The position numbers were made by a program, and so were the translations under genes. Of a stretch of DNA of 64,000 nt, positions 28,991 through 38,639 are shown piece by piece. Numbering within the stretch: the first letter of the stretch is position 1; the number at the start of each line of letters is the position of its first letter. Under the pieces are notes generated by a model. It searched no databases and was not told where the DNA came from. It saw nothing but the letters and a program-made list of their open reading frames with translations. Origin of the DNA: JAZGGS01 sp963764825 (GTDB lineage: Bacteria > Bacteroidota > Ignavibacteria > Ignavibacteriales > Ignavibacteriaceae); contig CAVXUA010000016.1 of NCBI GenBank assembly GCA_963764825.1, positions 248,001 to 312,000 of the forward strand. The letters run 5' to 3'.

Positions 28991-31096
28991 CTAAATAGCT
29001 GCTTTCTTGAATTCTTCTATTTTTTCATCTTTTCCAAACAATACTAATTTATCACTCTCTTTTAATTTATAACCTGGATCAGGTGTAATAATTTCCTGCG
29101 CAGATTTCATACCATCAACAAGAAAATCTTTTGTCTGTTTGATCATTAATACTTCCAGTCCATATTTATTTCTTAATTTCAATTCAACAAGACTTTTACC
29201 TATAAACTGAATAGGTACCATCTGTTCGAATATTGAATAACCAACAGCAACTTCGGATTGAGTCGATTTTTTAATTGTCTTTAATTCCTTCGTTAAACCA
29301 TCTGCGAGGTTTATCTTAAGACTCTCACGGTTATATATTGCAATGACTTCTTGCCTTGCTATTGCACCAAGGACTTTTGAAGGATCATTTTGATCTATTA
29401 CAGGAAATTGATCCCGGTTCCATTTACCAAAAAGCTTTAAAACAGAATCAAGATCATCGCTATTATGAACAGATATTACCTGAGGATTAATAATATCGCT
29501 GGCAACAATAACATCTTTTACATTATCATATTCTGTAATAATTGGTCTTAGTTCAGTTTCAGTAATGGTGCCGGTTAGTTTTCCGTCATTATTCACTGTA
29601 TAAAATGTATTATTCGGGCTTTCTATCATTTTTGCAATCAATGCTGGAAGCGGAGTTTGATCCGGGATAAGTTCAATTTCATCTAATTTAACCTCTTCAA
29701 CAAAAATTGATTTAAGCAGATTTGTTTCTCTACCTTCAGTAATCTGATAACCTTGCTCCTCAAGATGCTTTACATGAACTGATCCTCTTAAAACAAGCTG
29801 TACAATAGTAGTGCTTATGATAACAGCAAGCATTAAAGGAAGTATAAAACTGTAATCCTGTGTCATCTCAAAAATTATCATTATAGCGGTAATAGGAATT
29901 GTATTAATTCCTCCAAGCATTGCACCCATAGAAACAAGAACGAATGTTGTAGGATCAAGATTCAATCCCCAAAAATAATTTACACCAATTGTAAAGAGAT
30001 AGCCGAAGCATGCTCCCATAAAAAGTGATGGTGCAAAAACACCACCAAATCCTCCTGAATGTAAAACCAATGGAACAAGAATAAATTTTAATGCTAACAG
30101 AACGAGCACTATTTTCCAGCTGATAGAACCAGCTAGCACCTCATTTATTGCTTCATATCCAATTCCAAAGATTTCACTATAAAAATAACCACAAACGCCA
30201 ACAACTAATCCAACAAAAATCATGATCAGCCATTGAGGTATTCTTCCCGGAAGTATTTTTTTCCTAAAAGTATGATCGATAATATTTGAATAGCGGATAA
30301 ATAAAATAGAAATAAATCCTGCTAACAAACCCAGTATTGCATACAAATAAAGATTTGAATAACCTCCTATTTCAGGAGTTTGAAATAGAAAAACAGATTC
30401 GCTGCCAAGGAAAATTCTTGAGATTGCACTGGCAGTAACAGATGCAACAATCAGCGCAGAAAAAGTAGGAGTGTGGAAATCGTTTAGCATAACAATTTCC
30501 AACGCGAAGAAAACTCCTCCAAGAGGAGTATTAAAAATTGCCGCAATTGCTGCACCTGCCCCGGCAGCGGTAAATATTCTTCTCCTTGAATCAGATAGAC
30601 CTATAAAGTTACCTATCTTGCTTGCAACTCCACCTCCTAACTGTGCAGCAGGTCCTTCTGGTCCAACCGTTCCACCTGAACCAATACAAATTACAGGGGC
30701 AAAAAAGTGGAAAAGCGTAGTGCGGAAAGGAATATACCCTCCCCTTAATGCGGTTGCCTTAATTACCTCAGAAACACCTTTTTTTCTTGATGTATCTGGT
30801 GCGAGCGAAATCATAATACTTTGAATCAGCATCCCAATTGCAGGAAGGATTATTACAGCCGCAGTTCCCAGGAAGAAAAATCCTTCAGTAGTCTGTTCAA
30901 AAAATAAATTGTTGAAAAACTCAATAGAATGATGAAAAAAAACTGCGGCTAAACCAGCCGCAGCTCCAATTAATACAGCAAAGAAAATGAAAAATGTATA
31001 ATCAGGAAAAGCAAACTTAGCTAGCATGTTCTGAAAGCCAGTCCTAATGTATCTTGCTCTAGCTGTTAATCTTAATAATTTTTTTAATCGATCCAC
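28991..31096 (-). CDS. ClC-type chloride channel/antiporter with CBS pair and RCK-C domain
   Basis: 701 residues, intact. The ClC pore has GSGGTVGPEGPAAQLGGG (with the gating Glu in GPEGP), FFALEIVMLNDFH and GGFGGVFAPSLFMGACFG. After about residue 440 come two CBS domains (PLPALIAKMIESPNNTFYTV; DIINPQVISVHNSDDLDSVL) and then a TrkA-C/RCK-C-like domain at about 610-700 (FIGKSLVELKLRNKYGLEVL, KESDKLVLFGKDEKIEEFKK). ClC proteins move chloride or exchange it for protons. CBS domains bind adenine nucleotides; RCK-C domains can bind cyclic di-AMP in other transporters, and the window also holds cdaA. Confidence 0.9.
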   Translation of the reverse strand: MDRLKKLLRLTARARYIRTGFQNMLAKFAFPDYTFFIFFAVLIGAAAGLAAVFFHHSIEFFNNLFFEQTTEGFFFLGTAAVIILPAIGMLIQSIMISLAPDTSRKKGVSEVIKATALRGGYIPFRTTLFHFFAPVICIGSGGTVGPEGPAAQLGGGVASKIGNFIGLSDSRRRIFTAAGAGAAIAAIFNTPLGGVFFALEIVMLNDFHTPTFSALIVASVTASAISRIFLGSESVFLFQTPEIGGYSNLYLYAILGLLAGFISILFIRYSNIIDHTFRKKILPGRIPQWLIMIFVGLVVGVCGYFYSEIFGIGYEAINEVLAGSISWKIVLVLLALKFILVPLVLHSGGFGGVFAPSLFMGACFGYLFTIGVNYFWGLNLDPTTFVLVSMGAMLGGINTIPITAIMIIFEMTQDYSFILPLMLAVIISTTIVQLVLRGSVHVKHLEEQGYQITEGRETNLLKSIFVEEVKLDEIELIPDQTPLPALIAKMIESPNNTFYTVNNDGKLTGTITETELRPIITEYDNVKDVIVASDIINPQVISVHNSDDLDSVLKLFGKWNRDQFPVIDQNDPSKVLGAIARQEVIAIYNRESLKINLADGLTKELKTIKKSTQSEVAVGYSIFEQMVPIQFIGKSLVELKLRNKYGLEVLMIKQTKDFLVDGMKSAQEIITPDPGYKLKESDKLVLFGKDEKIEEFKKAAI

Positions 31097-31109
31097 ACAT
31101 TAAGTACTT

Positions 31110-31965
31110 TTATTTATCATATTTAAAAAATCCCTCACCAGTTTTTCTTCCTAACTTATTAGCAGCTACCATTTTTTTCAATAATGGACAAGGACGATAC
31201 TTTGGATCATTAAATCCATTGTATAAAACTTCCATGATTGCAAGACAAACATCAAGTCCGATAAAATCAGCTAATGTTAAGCGGACCCATAGGATGATTC
31301 ATTCCAAGTTTCATAACTGTATCGATATCCTCTGCAGAAGCTACGCCTTCCATAAGAGTGAAAGCAGCTTCGTTTATCATAGGCATTAAAATTCGGTTTG
31401 CAACAAAACCAGGATAATCGAAAACCTCAACAGGCACTTTGCCAAGTTTTTCTGAGAGATCTTTAATTGTTGAAAATGTTTCATCGCTTGTTGAATAACC
31501 TCTTATTATTTCCACAAGTTTCATCATCGGAACAGGATTCATAAAATGCATACCAATAAACTTGTCTGGTCTGGTTGGAGCAGAAAGTTCAGTTATAGAA
31601 ATTGATGATGTGTTGGAAGCAAATATCGAATCAGGTTTAATTATTGAATCTAACTCTTTGAATACACTTAATTTAACTTCTTTATTCTCAAAGATTGCTT
31701 CAATAACTAAATCGGTATCTGCAGGAACATTTTTAATTCCAACAACTTTAGATATCCTTGAAAGAGTTGCTTCTTTATCAGTTTCTGTAATAATTTCTTT
31801 CTTAATCTGTCTATCAAGATTTTTTGAAATCATTCCAAGAGCTCTGTCCAAAAGTTCATCTTTCATTTCAACCAGGTTAACATTATAACCTTTCATTGCA
31901 AATACATGGGTAATGCCGTTGCCCATTGTACCGCCGCCAATTACTGCAATTTTTTTAATTTCCAT
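31110..31965 (-). CDS. hbd: 3-hydroxyacyl-CoA (3-hydroxybutyryl-CoA) dehydrogenase (one frameshift)
   Basis: Rossmann NAD site IAVIGGGTMGNGITHVFAMK at the N-terminus, then ASNTSSISITELSAPTRPDK, FIGMHFMNPVPMMKLVEII (catalytic His) and GFVANRILMPMINEA. One extra A near 31274 breaks the frame; the repaired end reads GPLTLADFIGLDVCLAIMEV and finishes KTGEGFFKYDK. Length about 284, standard for Hbd. It interconverts acetoacetyl-CoA and 3-hydroxybutyryl-CoA. The thiolase gene 17 bases upstream supplies its substrate. Confidence 0.9.
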
Positions 31966-31981
31966 TTTTAGCCTCTATCCT

Positions 31982-33157
31982 TTATAAGTTTTTTACAATT
32001 ACAGCCGATGCTTCCCCGCCGCCAATACATAGCGCAGCTAAGCCATACTTGGAATTTTGTTTTTTCATTTCATGAATTAGTGTAACAAGAATTCGTGCTC
32101 CGCTTGCGCCAATTGGATGTCCTAAAGCTACTGCTCCGCCGTTTACATTAACTTTTGAAGGATCTAAACCGAGCAATTTATTATTTGCAAGCGATACAAC
32201 AGCAAATGCTTCATTGATCTCAAACAGATCGATATCATCTAAAGTTAGATTTGCATTTTTAAGTACTTTATTTATTGCATCTGTTGGAGCAGTTGTAAAT
32301 TCAATAGGTTTTTTTGCTGCAGACGCCTGTGCTACAATTTCTACTAACGGTGTAAGACCTAGTTCTTTTGCTTTCTCTTCGCTTGTAACAAGCAACGCAG
32401 CCGCTCCATCGTTTATACTGGAGGCATTAGCTGCAGTAACCACACCATCTTTCGCAAAAACTGGTCTGAGAGTAGGGATTTTTTCAAACTTAACTTTTTC
32501 CGGTTCCTCATCTTTTTCTATAAGAACCTTTTCCCTTCTCACTTTTACAGGAACTTTAATAATTTCATCTTTAAACTTTCCTGATTTCTCTGCTTCAATA
32601 GCTTTCTTGTAAGAGTTTATTGAAAACTCATCCAACTCTTCCCTGCTGAATTTAAAATCTTTTGCACAAGATTCAGCGCAGCTGCCCATGTGGATGTCGT
32701 TGTAAACATCCCATAAACCATCCTTGACCATTGAATCTACAAGTTCGCCATTACCAAGCCGGTAACCGACTCTTGCATTTGGAAGCAGATGAGGAGCGTT
32801 GCTCATGCTTTCCTGCCCACCTGCAATAATAACATCAGAGTGACCACATTGAATTGCCTGCTGGGCAAGCATAACGGATTTGAGTCCGCTTCCGCACATT
32901 TTGTTTATTGTAATACATTCTGTTTTTTCTGGTAATCCTGCATAAATGGTTGCCTGTCTTGCAGGTGCCTGCCCCTGTCCTGCGGTTAATACATTTCCAA
33001 AAATCACTTCATCAACTTTTGAAGGATCAATTTTGGAATCTTCTATCACCCCTTTAATTGCGATACTGCCAAGTTGTGCAGCACTAAGTGATGACAAAGT
33101 GCCACTTAGAGCGCCAATTGGTGTACGTTTAGCTGAAGTTATAACTACTTTTTTCAT
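31982..33157 (-). CDS. Acetyl-CoA C-acetyltransferase (thiolase)
   Basis: 391 residues, intact. Nucleophile Cys in TINKMCGSGLKSVMLAQQ; second-site motifs NEAFAVVSLANNKLLGLD, NVNGGAVALGHPIGASGARI and a final CIGGGEASAVIV containing the catalytic Cys. It condenses two acetyl-CoA to acetoacetyl-CoA or runs the last step of beta-oxidation. With the downstream dehydrogenase it forms the core of C4-acyl-CoA metabolism; no crotonase or bcd is present in the window. Confidence 0.93.
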   Translation of the reverse strand: MKKVVITSAKRTPIGALSGTLSSLSAAQLGSIAIKGVIEDSKIDPSKVDEVIFGNVLTAGQGQAPARQATIYAGLPEKTECITINKMCGSGLKSVMLAQQAIQCGHSDVIIAGGQESMSNAPHLLPNARVGYRLGNGELVDSMVKDGLWDVYNDIHMGSCAESCAKDFKFSREELDEFSINSYKKAIEAEKSGKFKDEIIKVPVKVRREKVLIEKDEEPEKVKFEKIPTLRPVFAKDGVVTAANASSINDGAAALLVTSEEKAKELGLTPLVEIVAQASAAKKPIEFTTAPTDAINKVLKNANLTLDDIDLFEINEAFAVVSLANNKLLGLDPSKVNVNGGAVALGHPIGASGARILVTLIHEMKKQNSKYGLAALCIGGGEASAVIVKNL

Positions 33158-33263
33158 ATCTTCCTCTTTTCAGATTAATGAAAATCTACTAAGAAAAATT
33201 AAAGAAATAATAGTTAATAATCAGATGGTTAGGTGCAATATTACGGTTGAGGTTTTAAAAGGG

Positions 33264-34387
33264 CTAATTTTTTTTAGCAGCCAGAGCTGATAATTCAAAA
33301 ATAAGATTTGCTGTAAGAAGATTAATATTGATATTACTCTTTACAAGAGTTGAAAGTTTATCTAAAATAAAGGTGATGTTTTGTAATTCAACATCAGGAA
33401 ATTTTGTATTAAACTTTTCCAGTGTTTCTACATGTTCATTAAAAAAATATTTCTTTAACTGATACCTGTGTTTCTGCAAATCGTTCAACCAGGTTATAAT
33501 CATCTTAATTACCAATTTTATATTATCCGCATTTTGATCTGCCAGTATTTTATTTACTTCATCGAATGCAGAATTAAACTTTCTTCCGAATGAATAGCGT
33601 AGAATTGAAATAGTTGTCTCTCTTAGACTATAAAAATCCATATCTATCAGCTTCAAAGCTGTTTGAACCGATCCATCTGAAAATGGAGTTACCGATTCAG
33701 CAATCACTTTATCCTGTTCGAAAAAATCTCTTAGAATGCTTACCACTTCTTCTTCAGCAAGCGGATCGAAATAAATATTCCAGCACCGGGAGCGTATAGT
33801 TTCTCTTAAACGTGAGGGATAAACGGTTGTGAGAATGAAAATTACATTAGCCGGCGGTTCTTCAAGACTTTTTCAAGAGTGCATTCTGTGCAGGTTCGTT
33901 CATTAGGTGTGCATCAGAAATAATAATTACCCTGTAACTTAATTCACTAAAATCAAGTGAAAGAAATCTTTTAATATCTCTTATACTATTAATTTTAATT
34001 GCGTTGGCTTTTGGAATTATAATTTTATGATACGGATTTGCAATTTTCTTCCGGAGTTCTCCCTGCACAATTTCAATTTCCTGCGAGCTTAGTTTTTCTG
34101 TAGGACTGCTTTCATCGATTTCATTTTTTCCGCGGGGTAATGGAAATACGTACTTTATATAAGGTTCGGAAAGTTGCGATATTTGCTTTGCCAGCTTTTC
34201 CCGGTCATTAGATTTACCCGAACTAAGATTAAGTTCCTGAGCAAATTTTACTGCGATAAATATCCTTCCCTGTTCCTTCAATTCCGGTAAAAAGTAATGC
34301 GTGAGGAATTTTAGATGTGCTAATAAACCTGGTAAGAATTTTCTGAACTCTTGATTGGCTCTGTATGTTCTGAAAAACAGTATTCAT
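33264..34387 (-). CDS. holB: DNA polymerase III delta-prime subunit (two frameshifts)
   Basis: N-terminus MNTVFQNIQSQSRVQKILTR and SKIPHALLFTGIEGTGKDIY (Walker A-like), then YRVIIISDAHLMNEPAQNAL and LLKSLEEPPANVIFILTT, ending in the clamp-loader helical domain. Breaks near 34262 (extra C) and 33875 (one A too many in a five-A run) are repaired to family sequence. It is part of the clamp loader that places the beta sliding clamp. The A-tract of the upstream gene's terminator abuts the start codon. Confidence 0.85.
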
Positions 34388-34410
34388 AAAAAAAGGCGCC
34401 TTAGGCGCCT
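34388..34410 (-). terminator. Rho-independent terminator after DUF2795 gene
   Basis: On the - strand GGCGCC-TAA-GGCGCC forms a perfect GC stem, extended by an A-T pair, followed by seven T. It lies 4 bases past the stop of the gene at 34414 and immediately before the holB start codon. Confidence 0.85.
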
Positions 34411-34413
34411 CGG

Positions 34414-34636
34414 TTAAAATTCGTCTTCATTATAGAAAAAGTCCTCATCAGACGGATAATCCGGCCAGATATCTTCAATTGTTTCGTACGGTTCCTCGGT
34501 GTCTTCAAGTTCTTTAAGGTTTTCTAAAACTTCGTATGGTGCACCAATTCTGATCAGCATATTCATAAAGTTCATCCTTGCTTGCAGGCCATGGAGCATC
34601 ATCAAGATAAGCAGCCAATTCAACAGTCCAAATCAT
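34414..34636 (-). CDS. DUF2795-family small acidic protein (one frameshift)
   Basis: About 73 residues from the ATG at 34636: MIWTVELAAYLDDAPWPASK, DELYEYADRIGAPYEVLENL, and DIWPDYPSDEDFFYNEDEF. This is the conserved pattern of short DUF2795 proteins widespread in Bacteroidota and Chlorobi. One extra C near 34556 breaks the frame. Strongly acidic C-terminus. Function unknown. It starts 6 bases after the M23 peptidase stop and has its own terminator. Confidence 0.8.
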
Positions 34637-34642
34637 AAAATA

Positions 34643-35590
34643 TTACTCCCGAACAATTAATACATCTTTCTTTAATGCGAAGAAATTTACATCATCAAAG
34701 AAAAAATCAACAGGGTTAAGTTTTACTCCATTATGCATGGACTTCATAATGCAAATGTGGTCCTGAAGATAAGCCCGTATTGCCTGTTTTAGCAATCAAG
34801 TCTCCTCTTGTAATGTGCTGCCCCTTTTTAACAAGTGATTTAGAGAGATGGGCATAAAAAGTTTTATAACCAAATCCATGATCGATTTCAATTGCTAAAC
34901 CATAGCCCCCTCTTGTTCCTACAAAGTAACTTTACCTTTACCAGGTGCAAATACTGGTGTTCCTCTATCTGTATTAATATCCAATCCTTCGTGTCTCTTG
35001 TATCTTTTAAGAATAGGATGCATTCTCATTCCAAATCCGTTGTAGGAATAAATACCGGCTCGTAGGTTTAAGTCGCAGGAATCGATTCAAACAATTCTTC
35101 ATTAGTTTTAAATTGTTTAGCAATTTCTAAGATGCTGCGATTTTTCAAATTCATACTTCCTGGTTATCTCATCAACTAAATCTATTGCATCGTTCAGATC
35201 GAGATTACCCGAGTTGATTGAAAATCCGGAAGAAAATTATAATCATCCCCACCAATTCCAACTAATCTCATTTCGGGTTGAATTGGTTCGAGGTTTGCAG
35301 ATATACGTAACTGATCGTTTTCATATATCAAACTATCGATGCCAGATCGTAGGTTTTCATAATCTTGAAGCTACTTCGGTTAACTTTTGCTCTAACATTT
35401 CATTTTCATGCATTAAAGAGGCATTACTTTTAGCTGAACTTGTTAAAGATGAAATTAGCAGGTAACCTGTTAAAACAACAAGTGAAAGAATTACCGTAGA
35501 AACTGCCAAGTAAGAAATTAACTTGGATTTAAAGTTTTTTATCTCTACGAACTCGAGACTGGAATCTGAAAAATAGAAAAATTTCTTCAT
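34643..35590 (-). CDS. M23 family peptidoglycan endopeptidase (several frameshifts)
   Basis: An N-terminal membrane span (LISYLAVSTVILSLVVLTGY) and coiled coil lead to an M23 domain: GFGMRMHPILKRYKRHEGLD with the zinc His and Asp, GTPVFAPGKGKV, YGLAIEIDHGFGYKTFYAHL, and SSGPHLHYEVH with the second zinc His. The end reads NGVKLNPVDFFFDDVNFFAL. At least five indels split it (about 35356, 35218, 35100, 34928, 34738). The family cuts peptidoglycan cross-links at the cell surface and is often tied to cell elongation or division. Confidence 0.82.
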
Positions 35591-35602
35591 ATATAGAGGG
35601 CA

Positions 35603-35631
35603 AACATAACTAAATAAGGAATTTCTGTCAA
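35603..35631 (-). promoter_or_regulatory. Sigma-70-like promoter for the M23 gene
   Basis: On the - strand TTGACA is followed after 17 bases by TATGTT, ending 13 bases before the ATG at 35590. Spacing and -35 match are textbook for a housekeeping promoter. The transcript would have a very short leader. Confidence 0.6.
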
Positions 35632-35702
35632 GCTTAATGCCATAGTTTATTCAAAGTCGTGCTCAAAATAATCCGTTGCCCTTTTACTGCCTGGATTCTG
35701 GT

Positions 35703-36662
35703 TCATTTAAGCTTTTGATTTAGTCGATTTTTGAAGATTTCTGCAGCATCGTGCCCGTAATGCTTTAGTAAATAATTAAGACTAATAACCTCCGAAATAA
35801 CCGTAATATTTTTACCTGGTATAATTGGCAGTTTTATATATGGAATTTCTACCTCCGAAATGGTAACATGATCCACGTCTAAGCCGGTTCGTGTATAATG
35901 AGCATCCTTATCCCATATTTCAAGCTCAACAATAATTTCCAACCTTTTTTGGTACCTAATAGCCCGAATTCCAAACATTCTTTCTACATCAATTATTCCA
36001 AGCCCCCTTATTTCCATAATGTGTTTGGCCAATTCGGTGCCAACTCCCATTAGAATTCCTTCTCCTTTTTTTGTAAGGATTATTACGTCATCTGCAACAA
36101 GCCTGTGCCCTCTTTCTACCAAATCAAGTGCAACCTCGCTTTTGCCAATTCCAGATTTTCCAACGAAAAGAATTCCAACTCCATAAACATCAACAAATGA
36201 ACCGTGAATGGTAATCCTTTTGGCAAACTGGTCATCCAGATAATCACTTATAAGGTATACTACCTTTGTTGTTGAACACGGAGTACCAAAAAGGGGCACT
36301 TGGTATTTATCTGCAAGCTCAATCAAATCATCTGAAGGTTTGTTATTATCTGTAAATATGATACAGGGAATATCAAATTTTAGAATATTTTCAAGCGCTA
36401 GAACTTGCTCCTGTTCAGGTAAAGATAAAAGATACTGGTTTTCAGTATTGCCAAATATTTGAATCCGTTTGTAAGAGAAGAGATCCACAAACCCGGTTAA
36501 TGCAAGACCGGGTCTGTGTAAATTCTGATCTGTAATTTTTTTGTTAAGGTTTGCATTTTTTGAAAAGAGATTTAGCTTTCCAAGTTGTTCAGTATTTTTA
36601 TAGAAAAACTCAACGGTGATAAATTCTTTCCTGGAAATTGCTTTTTCATTTATATCTATCAT
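35703..36662 (-). CDS. hprK: HPr kinase/phosphorylase
   Basis: 319 residues, intact. The C-terminal kinase domain holds the P-loop GVGILFVGKSGIGKSEVALD and RGHRLVADDVIILTKKG, plus the HprK signature EIRGLGIIDVERMFGIRAIR. The N-terminal domain (about 1-130) is complete. In Firmicutes it phosphorylates HPr at a serine and links sugar uptake to catabolite control. No PTS genes are seen here, as in several Bacteroidota/Chlorobi-like genomes, so its substrate is uncertain. It overlaps hpf by 4 bases. Confidence 0.92.
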   Translation of the reverse strand: MIDINEKAISRKEFITVEFFYKNTEQLGKLNLFSKNANLNKKITDQNLHRPGLALTGFVDLFSYKRIQIFGNTENQYLLSLPEQEQVLALENILKFDIPCIIFTDNNKPSDDLIELADKYQVPLFGTPCSTTKVVYLISDYLDDQFAKRITIHGSFVDVYGVGILFVGKSGIGKSEVALDLVERGHRLVADDVIILTKKGEGILMGVGTELAKHIMEIRGLGIIDVERMFGIRAIRYQKRLEIIVELEIWDKDAHYTRTGLDVDHVTISEVEIPYIKLPIIPGKNITVISEVISLNYLLKHYGHDAAEIFKNRLNQKLK

Positions 36663-36961
36663 TTAATGCGTGCGCTTCTTTTTGATTTTAATGTTTTTAG
36701 CTGACGAACTAATTTTTCCACAGTTGAACTAACGGATTTTTCAAAATCATCGGAAAAATCTGTAGCGTTAAAGGATTGCCCTGGAACGCGTAAAATTATT
36801 TCTGAAACTTTAACACTCTCTTTAGAGTTCTGGTAACTTAAAATAACATCTGCATCTAAAATATCATCGTTATATTTTAGAAGTGAATTTACCTCATTGG
36901 AAATAAAAGTTTTCAGACTTTCGCGTGCTTTAAATTTACGAGCTGTTATAGTAACATTCAT
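36659..36961 (-). CDS. hpf: Ribosome hibernation-promoting factor (short form)
   Basis: About 100 residues from the ATG at 36961, chosen because GGAGG lies at the right distance; a start 12 bases upstream is inside that ribosome site. Sequence: MNVTITARKFKARESLKTFI, LLKYNDDILDADVILSYQNS, SEIILRVPGQSFNATDFSDD, VEKLVRQLKTLKSKRSA. The fold binds the 30S decoding centre and silences ribosomes in stationary phase. It lacks the long C-terminal dimer domain. Confidence 0.88.
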   Translation of the reverse strand: MNVTITARKFKARESLKTFISNEVNSLLKYNDDILDADVILSYQNSKESVKVSEIILRVPGQSFNATDFSDDFEKSVSSTVEKLVRQLKTLKSKRSARIK

Positions 36962-36976
36962 ATAATCCTCCATTTA

Positions 36977-37861
36977 TTAAGATTTTGGATGAGATTTTTT
37001 ATAAGTTGCTTTAAGTCGTTCAATACTTACATGAGTATAGATCTGGGTTGTAGAAAGATTTTCGTGACCCAGAATTTCTTTTACAGCCATTATGTCTGCA
37101 CCGTTATCCAGCATATGTGTTGCAGCACTATGACGCAGTACATGAGGACTTTTCTTTTTAATATCAGTAACTAAAGCCAGGTATTTACTTACAATCCTGT
37201 GTATAAGCCGAGGATAGATTCTACCTCCATTTTTTTTTGTTTTAATCAACGGCTCGTTTGATGACTTTATTTGGAACTTACTTAAATAATTGTTTAAAGT
37301 CTCAATTGATTTTTCACCAATTGGTACAATTCTTATTTTATTTCCTTTGCCGGTTACTCTTAAAGTTTTTTTCTCCAGATCAATATCTGATCTATTTAAA
37401 TTGCAGAGCTCGCTTACCCTTAATGCAGAACCGTAGAGCAGTTCAAAAATTACTTTAACCTGCAGAGCATCTTCCTCAAATTTTTCTGCTTCACGAAATG
37501 CTTGCATTATTTCGCTTGTAGACGTTATATCGGGAAGCTTTTTACTACTTTTAGGATTTTTAATTAATGCTGCAGGATTCGTTTTTATTACTTCATCTTT
37601 AAATGCAAGATCGAATAAACCCCTTATAGCTGCAAGCTTCCTGGCAATCGATCTTTTATCAAGATTATCTTCACTTAATTTCATCAAATACGATTTTATG
37701 AATTTCTCAGATATTTTATCAATGTCCGTTTTCTTTTTCCCCTCGCAAAAATCTGCAAATTGATTAAGATCAGTTTTATATGATTTTACAGTATAGGGCG
37801 AATAACGCTTAATGTTTTCAATGTGATCAATATAATTTGATGAAAGTTCTTTTATTTTCAT
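36977..37861 (-). CDS. Tyrosine recombinase XerC/XerD family
   Basis: 294 residues, intact. N-terminal SAM-like domain (NIKRYSPYTVKSYKTDLNQF), catalytic domain with Arg in LLYGSALRVSELCNLNRSDI, the Lys in VTGKGNKIRIVPIG, HxxR in SPHVLRHSAATHMLDNGADI, and the nucleophile Tyr in LGHENLSTTQIYTHVSIERL. These resolve chromosome dimers at dif sites. The start overlaps the upstream small gene by one base. As only one Xer is visible I leave XerC versus XerD open. Confidence 0.9.
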   Translation of the reverse strand: MKIKELSSNYIDHIENIKRYSPYTVKSYKTDLNQFADFCEGKKKTDIDKISEKFIKSYLMKLSEDNLDKRSIARKLAAIRGLFDLAFKDEVIKTNPAALIKNPKSSKKLPDITSTSEIMQAFREAEKFEEDALQVKVIFELLYGSALRVSELCNLNRSDIDLEKKTLRVTGKGNKIRIVPIGEKSIETLNNYLSKFQIKSSNEPLIKTKKNGGRIYPRLIHRIVSKYLALVTDIKKKSPHVLRHSAATHMLDNGADIMAVKEILGHENLSTTQIYTHVSIERLKATYKKSHPKS

Positions 37862-38116
37862 TAAAAACTAATAGATAGTTTCGAGTAAAATAAATTAAAA
37901 ACTGTAGATTCAGTAACATTTATATAGTAGCCGGAAGGAACCGTTTGTATAGAGAAATTATTAGAGACATATTTTTTACTTTTCAGAATGTCGCCCATAA
38001 ATTGGTTCGTAATGAACAAATCACTTTCCCCTTTTTATTGTAAGATATCTTATTAAAACTCTAAATTTAACCTGTAATATTCCAGAGATTTCTGTCGTAA
38101 TACTTAACTCGCTCAT
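37861..38116 (-). CDS. Small unknown protein between ybeY and xer (one frameshift)
   Basis: The ATG at 38116 overlaps the ybeY stop (ATGA) and the stop overlaps the xer start (TAATG), a double coupling that argues for a real gene. The repaired reading is about 84 residues: MSELSITTEISGILQVKFRV, LIRYLTIKR, then after removing one G from a four-G run near 38035, SDLFITNQFMGDILKSKKYV and ending NLFYSKLSISF. It has no recognised motif and no signal peptide. Confidence 0.5.
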
Positions 38117-38551
38117 CTACCCCTTAATAAAATAAATTTATTCTTATTAAGCAAATCATTTTCCATACGTTTCATAGTTATTTTATCTTTTTTTTGCTGA
38201 TCGTCGTAGCCGAGAAGATGTAAAATTCCGTGAATTATAAGCCTTGTAATCTCAGTTTTAAGATGAATCTTATATTTGCGTGCATTTGATTCTGCATCAT
38301 CAATTGAAATAAATATTTCGCCATCAATTTCATTTCTATTTTCAGAATAATCGAAAGTGATAATATCCGTGGAAAAGTTAGTGATCTAAATATTTTTCGT
38401 TTAATTCGGTTATTTCTGAAGTAGTAACAAAATTAATTACTAAGGAATCTATCTGAAGGTTTAATTCTTTCTTTAACGAACCAACGAGCTTGTGAATTGA
38501 TAATTTATCTATCGATTTTGAAGAAGAGAAAACCTGTAAATATTTTATCAC
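38113..38551 (-). CDS. ybeY: Endoribonuclease YbeY (one frameshift)
   Basis: GTG start. The zinc motif HGILHLLGYDD is present, with the preceding ITRLII helix, and the upstream TDIITFDYSENRNEIDGEIF matches the family. One extra T near 38382 breaks the frame between LDH and NFSTD. Length about 146, normal for YbeY, which acts in 16S rRNA 3'-end processing and ribosome quality control. It heads the ybeY-orf-xer-hpf-hprK operon. Confidence 0.88.
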
Positions 38552-38639
38552 TTTTAATAATACTCTCTAAAGAATTGTTGATGAAATTCTATTTTAATTT
38601 CCATTTTTTAATGAATCAATCGTAAGCTTTGTATATTCA

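Noticed and set aside
35214..35465. 83-codon + strand frame
   Set aside because: Antisense to the M23 peptidase gene, whose - strand reading has a clear family match over the same bases.
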